A DNA stretch of 8,043 bases, from positions 1-8,043 of the forward strand of contig JAZNTW010000077.1 of assembly GCA_045591925.1 (NCBI GenBank), written 5' to 3'. Below the pieces are notes generated by a model. It worked only from the letters and a program-made list of their open reading frames with translations, made no database searches and had not been told where the DNA came from. Below are positions 5,098-8,043 of the stretch, piece by piece. How positions within the stretch are numbered: the stretch's first letter is position 1; each line of letters opens with the position of its first letter. Made by a program: the position numbers and the translations under genes. This DNA comes from Firm-04 sp045591925. Lineage in GTDB: Bacteria; Bacillota; Clostridia; Oscillospirales; Ruminococcaceae.

Positions 5098-7455
5098 ATG
5101 ATGATGAAAAAAAGACTGCTTTCCGCAATGACAGCTGCAGCTTGTACGTTTTCCATGCTGACAGCTTTGCCGAATTTGGTACAGGCTGTACCGGCGTCGG
5201 CAGCGACAACGGTTGCAAATCCGATCATTTATTCGGATGTACCGGATGACGACATTATCCGCGTCGGGGATACCTATTATATGGTCAGTACGACCATGTT
5301 CTTCACGCCGGGCGCGCCGATCATGAAATCCAAGGACTTGTTCTCCTGGGAAATCTGCAACTACGTATACGATATATATGCAGACGGCGACGTGCAGAAC
5401 CTGAGAAACGGCAAGCACGACTATGCGCACGGCCAATGGGCGACCAGTCTGCGCTACCACAAGGGCATATACTATATATTCTTCGGCAGCTACGGCTCCG
5501 GAAAATCCTACATCTATAAAACGAACGACATCGAAAACGGTACATGGACGCGCAGCGAAATCAATGGTATGTACCATGACGCATCCATGCTCTTTGATGA
5601 TGACGGCAGAAACTATCTTGTCTATGGCGGCGGCGGTGAAATCAAAATCAAGGAACTCAACGCCGAAATGACCGGCTTCAAATCGGGCGGCGTAGATAAA
5701 ACGCTGTTCAAGACAGGGCTTACCGGACTTGCCGGCGAAGGCGCACATATCTTGAAAATCAACGGCTGGTACTATGTCTTTGTTATCGCTTGGCCGAACG
5801 GCAAGCCGCGTATCGAGCTTTGCTATCGCTCCAAGAATCTGACCGGTACCTATGAGGGCAAGGAGATTCTCAATTCCGGTCTGGGAACCTACGGCGCAGG
5901 TGTTGCGCAGGGTCAGATCGTCGATACGCCGGACGGCAAATGGTATGGACTGATGTTCCAGGACCACGGCGCGATCGGACGTGTACCGGTGCTTGTACCG
6001 GTGACATGGCAGGATGACTGGCCGATGCTCGGCGTCAACGGCAAGGCTCCCGTCACGCTGCAAGGCCCCGATGGCTACAAAGGCTCCTTCATGGCAAAGG
6101 ACGATGAATTTGACTACGGCTCCAATGACCTGATGCTCGAATGGCAATGGAACCACAATCCGGATAACAATGCGTGGTCTGTGACGGAGCGGCCGGGCTT
6201 CCTCCGTCTGCAAAATGCGCATATTGCCAATAATATCATCTGGGCGCGCAATACGTTGACGATGCGCACGGAAGGCCCTGCCTGTTCGAGCGTCATCAAG
6301 CTCGATACCTCCGGCATGAAGGTCGGCGATTACGCAGGTCTGTCGGCGTTCCAGCTCAATTACGGCAATGTCGGCGTGTATGTTGCCGATGACGGCAGCC
6401 GCAAGGTCTATATGGCAAAGAACGGCGGCAACGAAATTGCCAACAGCAGCAATAAAATCATCGAGCAAGCCAATATGAACGGCAAGGAGATTTATCTCAA
6501 GGTTGAGTTCACGTTTGCAACGGTTGACGGCAATTTTAATGTATCCAATAACATTGACCGTGCGAATTTCTTCTATTCCTATGATGGCAGCAGCTGGACA
6601 AAAATCGGTGATACGCTCGGCATGACCTATGACCTCAAGATGTTCACCGGCTACCGCAGCGCAATCTACAGCTATCCAACCAAATCAACGGGCGGTTATG
6701 CGGACATTGATTTCTTTGATTACGAGCGCGCGGAGTTCAATACGCCGATTATCGTGGAGCAAGACGCTGACGGCTACTGGTTCCACTACACCTATGAAAA
6801 GAACGCTGACGGCTTCACCGGTCGCGGCAGCGCATCGGTCACGCCGACAACCGACCAGAAATATGCCGGCGAAAAATCGCTGTATTGCAGTGACCGTGAG
6901 GCTTCTTGGAACGGTGCGGTGCATTCGCTGAGCAGTGCGGTTTGCGAACCGGGCAAGGCATACAGCCTCAGCGCAGTTGTACGGTATGACGAGGGCGACC
7001 CGACCGATTTGTTCCATTTTACGTTGGAATATACGGATGCTGCAGGCGAGGTGCAGTATACGAAAATCGCATCGGAGACTGTGAAAAAGGGCGAATGGGT
7101 GCAGCTCAAAAACGAGTCGTTCACGATTCCGGAGGGTGCGTCGGGAATGCAGATTTATATCGAAACCGATGCGAGCACCAATAGCTTCTATGTGGACGAA
7201 ATAATCTGCGCACCGGATGGCGTGAAGATTGACGGCCCTGCGGTTGAAATCGAATTCACGCGCGGCGACATCAATTCGGATGGCGTCATCAATGCGGTTG
7301 ACCTGACGCTTGCCAAGCGCGGCGTGCTGACCGGCGCATTTTCTTCCGAAGCGGCAGCGCTTGCAGCCGATGTCAATGAGGACGGCGAGGCTGCGATTGC
7401 CGATGTTGTCTGGTTCACGAAGTATCTGACCGGTCAGACTGCGGATTTTTCATGA
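5098..7455 (+). CDS. Secreted cellulosomal GH43 enzyme: GH43-beta-sandwich-CBM22-dockerin
   Basis: From the ATG at 5098 this is a 785-residue exported glycosidase, probably a beta-xylosidase or alpha-L-arabinofuranosidase acting on xylan fragments. Modules: a signal peptide about 1-35 (MMMKKRLL, hydrophobic stretch, cleavage near ASA/AT); a GH43 five-bladed propeller about 39-317; a C-terminal beta-sandwich like those of GH43 xylosidases about 327-544; CBM22 about 552-707; and a dockerin about 721-780 at the end. GH43 candidates are base Asp50 (VPDDDIIR), Asp161 (YHDAS) and acid Glu214 (GEGAH). Both dockerin loops look complete: Asp724/Asn726/Asp728/Asp735 and Asp758/Asn760/Asp762/Asp769. The residue after the catalytic Asp is Asp, where relatives usually have Pro. 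Its CBM22 is closely related to the second CBM22 of the divergent xylanase. A longer frame opens at 5014, but that ATG overlaps the -10, lacks a ribosome binding site and would bury the signal peptide. The subfamily (GH43_12-like is my guess) and exact substrate remain unsettled. Confidence 0.93.
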   Translation: MMMKKRLLSAMTAAACTFSMLTALPNLVQAVPASAATTVANPIIYSDVPDDDIIRVGDTYYMVSTTMFFTPGAPIMKSKDLFSWEICNYVYDIYADGDVQNLRNGKHDYAHGQWATSLRYHKGIYYIFFGSYGSGKSYIYKTNDIENGTWTRSEINGMYHDASMLFDDDGRNYLVYGGGGEIKIKELNAEMTGFKSGGVDKTLFKTGLTGLAGEGAHILKINGWYYVFVIAWPNGKPRIELCYRSKNLTGTYEGKEILNSGLGTYGAGVAQGQIVDTPDGKWYGLMFQDHGAIGRVPVLVPVTWQDDWPMLGVNGKAPVTLQGPDGYKGSFMAKDDEFDYGSNDLMLEWQWNHNPDNNAWSVTERPGFLRLQNAHIANNIIWARNTLTMRTEGPACSSVIKLDTSGMKVGDYAGLSAFQLNYGNVGVYVADDGSRKVYMAKNGGNEIANSSNKIIEQANMNGKEIYLKVEFTFATVDGNFNVSNNIDRANFFYSYDGSSWTKIGDTLGMTYDLKMFTGYRSAIYSYPTKSTGGYADIDFFDYERAEFNTPIIVEQDADGYWFHYTYEKNADGFTGRGSASVTPTTDQKYAGEKSLYCSDREASWNGAVHSLSSAVCEPGKAYSLSAVVRYDEGDPTDLFHFTLEYTDAAGEVQYTKIASETVKKGEWVQLKNESFTIPEGASGMQIYIETDASTNSFYVDEIICAPDGVKIDGPAVEIEFTRGDINSDGVINAVDLTLAKRGVLTGAFSSEAAALAADVNEDGEAAIADVVWFTKYLTGQTADFS

Positions 7456-7639
7456 GTGAAACTATGATTTGATTTGAACCTATGGCAATACCGCGCAGAG
7501 CTGGTGGTGCAGAGGTGCAGGGCGAGGGGTGAACCCCAAGAGGCAAGAGGGAAACTTGCTACACTCGCATTCCCCATTTCCTGATTCCCTTTCCCCCTAA
7601 TTGCAAATTCGCAAAATAAACTACTCTCCGTTGCGCAGG

Positions 7640-7719
7640 GCGAGGGGAGAACCCCAAGAGGAAAGGGGGAAACTCGCTGCACTCGCATTCCCCCTTTCCC
7701 CTTAAGGTTTTCCCCTCGC
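7640..7719 (-). repeat. 80-bp self-complementary repeat unit (right copy)
   Basis: Inverted copy of 30-109, differing at one position (G at 7679). Arms at about 7640-7675 and 7684-7719 can pair as a long hairpin. The identity with the left copy extends outward to 7748, where the left copy meets the window edge. Confidence 0.75.
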
Positions 7720-7925
7720 GCTCCCCTTTCCTGATTCCCTTTCCCCCTTAATTGCGAAGCCACGAAATAAACTGCTCTCCGCTGTGCATAAAAAAAATTC
7801 AAGTCAGCAGAGGTGAGAACCCCAAGAGTCAAGAGGGAAACTTGCTGATCTTGCATTCCCCATTTCCTGATTCCCTTTCCCCTAATTGCAAATTCGCAAA
7901 ATAAACTACTCTCCGTTGCGCAGTA

Positions 7926-8043
7926 AAAGAAAATTCAACTAAGCAGAGGGGAGAGAGTCAGGAAAGAGAGAGCGCGAGAGGGAAAACCTAAGAGAGAGGG
8001 GAGACCGGAGCGCAGCGACGATTCCCCTCTTTCTTGGGTTGTC
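7926..8043 (-). repeat. Inverted copy of the left block 136-252
   Basis: The reverse complement matches 136-252 with three substitutions and one inserted base. It is cut by the window end, so its true length is unknown. The left counterpart overlaps a 65-bp direct repeat. Confidence 0.8.

Larger units (their letters stand above)
7521..8043. repeat. Right intergenic repeat mosaic, truncated by window end
   Basis: This begins about 65 nt after the GH43 gene stop and continues past the window. Four tandem units are visible, starting near 7524, 7640, 7811 and 7943. Units 1 (7531-7638) and 3 (7817-7923) are nearly the same, sharing GAACCCCAAGAG, CATTTCCTGATTCCC and TTGCAAATTCGCAAAATAAA. Unit 2 carries an extra segment of about 37 nt (near 7696-7726) that completes the 80-bp hairpin. 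Unit 4 belongs to the block found inverted at 136-252. No credible gene lies here; open frames are repeat translation. No canonical terminator was seen between 7456 and the first unit, so these repeats may end the GH43 transcript. Confidence 0.85.

Noticed and set aside
5083..6468. 461-codon open frame on the minus strand opposite the GH43 gene
   Set aside because: Same shadow effect; no start signal and no protein-like domain, while the plus strand shows clear GH43 motifs.
7434..7856. 140-codon frame on the minus strand in the right repeats
   Set aside because: Its composition follows the tandem units; the same peptide pieces recur in the left mosaic, as expected of non-coding repeats.
7521..8043. 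CRISPR array
   Set aside because: Units are of unequal length, have no constant short repeat with unique spacers, and the matching blocks include the would-be spacers.
1..8043. Composite transposon bounded by terminal inverted repeats
   Set aside because: The inverted blocks are in swapped order, no transposase is present and no target duplication can be seen; gene-end repeats explain the layout as well.

Overview
The window looks like a chromosomal segment from a fibre-degrading, cellulosome-producing Firmicute of the genus Ruminococcus (R. champanellensis / R. flavefaciens type). This rests on two large secreted xylan-degrading enzymes that both carry dockerin modules, on CBM22-GH10-CBM22 and GH43-CBM6 module orders typical of ruminococcal enzymes, and on strong A/G-rich Gram-positive ribosome binding sites. 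The species is an inference from module style, not from a marker gene.

Layout: (1) 1-470 is a mosaic of G-rich/C-rich intergenic repeats ending in two small GC-rich hairpins. (2) 473-657, minus strand, holds a candidate stand-alone structured RNA (6S-like is one guess) with its own strong intrinsic terminator. (3) 665-719 is the intrinsic terminator of the following gene. (4) 735-4607, minus strand, encodes a 1290-residue exported multimodular xylanase: signal peptide, CBM22, GH10, CBM22, dockerin, GH43, CBM6. (5) 4608-5097 is a divergent regulatory region with two outward promoters, each preceded at the same 9-nt distance by a copy of the same 26-bp box. (6) 5098-7455, plus strand, encodes an exported GH43 enzyme with a C-terminal beta-sandwich, a CBM22 and a dockerin. 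(7) 7521-8043 is a second repeat mosaic, in inverted orientation relative to the left one, running off the window.

The two genes form a coherent arabinoxylan-degrading unit. The GH10 module cuts the xylan backbone. The fused GH43-CBM6 module probably removes arabinose side groups or xylose units. The second enzyme, another GH43, probably acts on xylo-oligosaccharides or arabinosyl substituents. CBM22 and CBM6 modules hold the enzymes on xylan and dockerins attach them to a cohesin scaffold outside the cell. The matched box-promoter arrangement suggests both genes answer to one regulator.

The most interesting non-coding observations are the duplicated box-promoter module, the candidate structured RNA, and the near-identical repeat blocks that flank the gene pair in opposite orientation but in swapped order. 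I found no CRISPR array, transposase, tRNA or rRNA. Nothing here amounts to a clearly new enzymatic system; the enzymes belong to known families.
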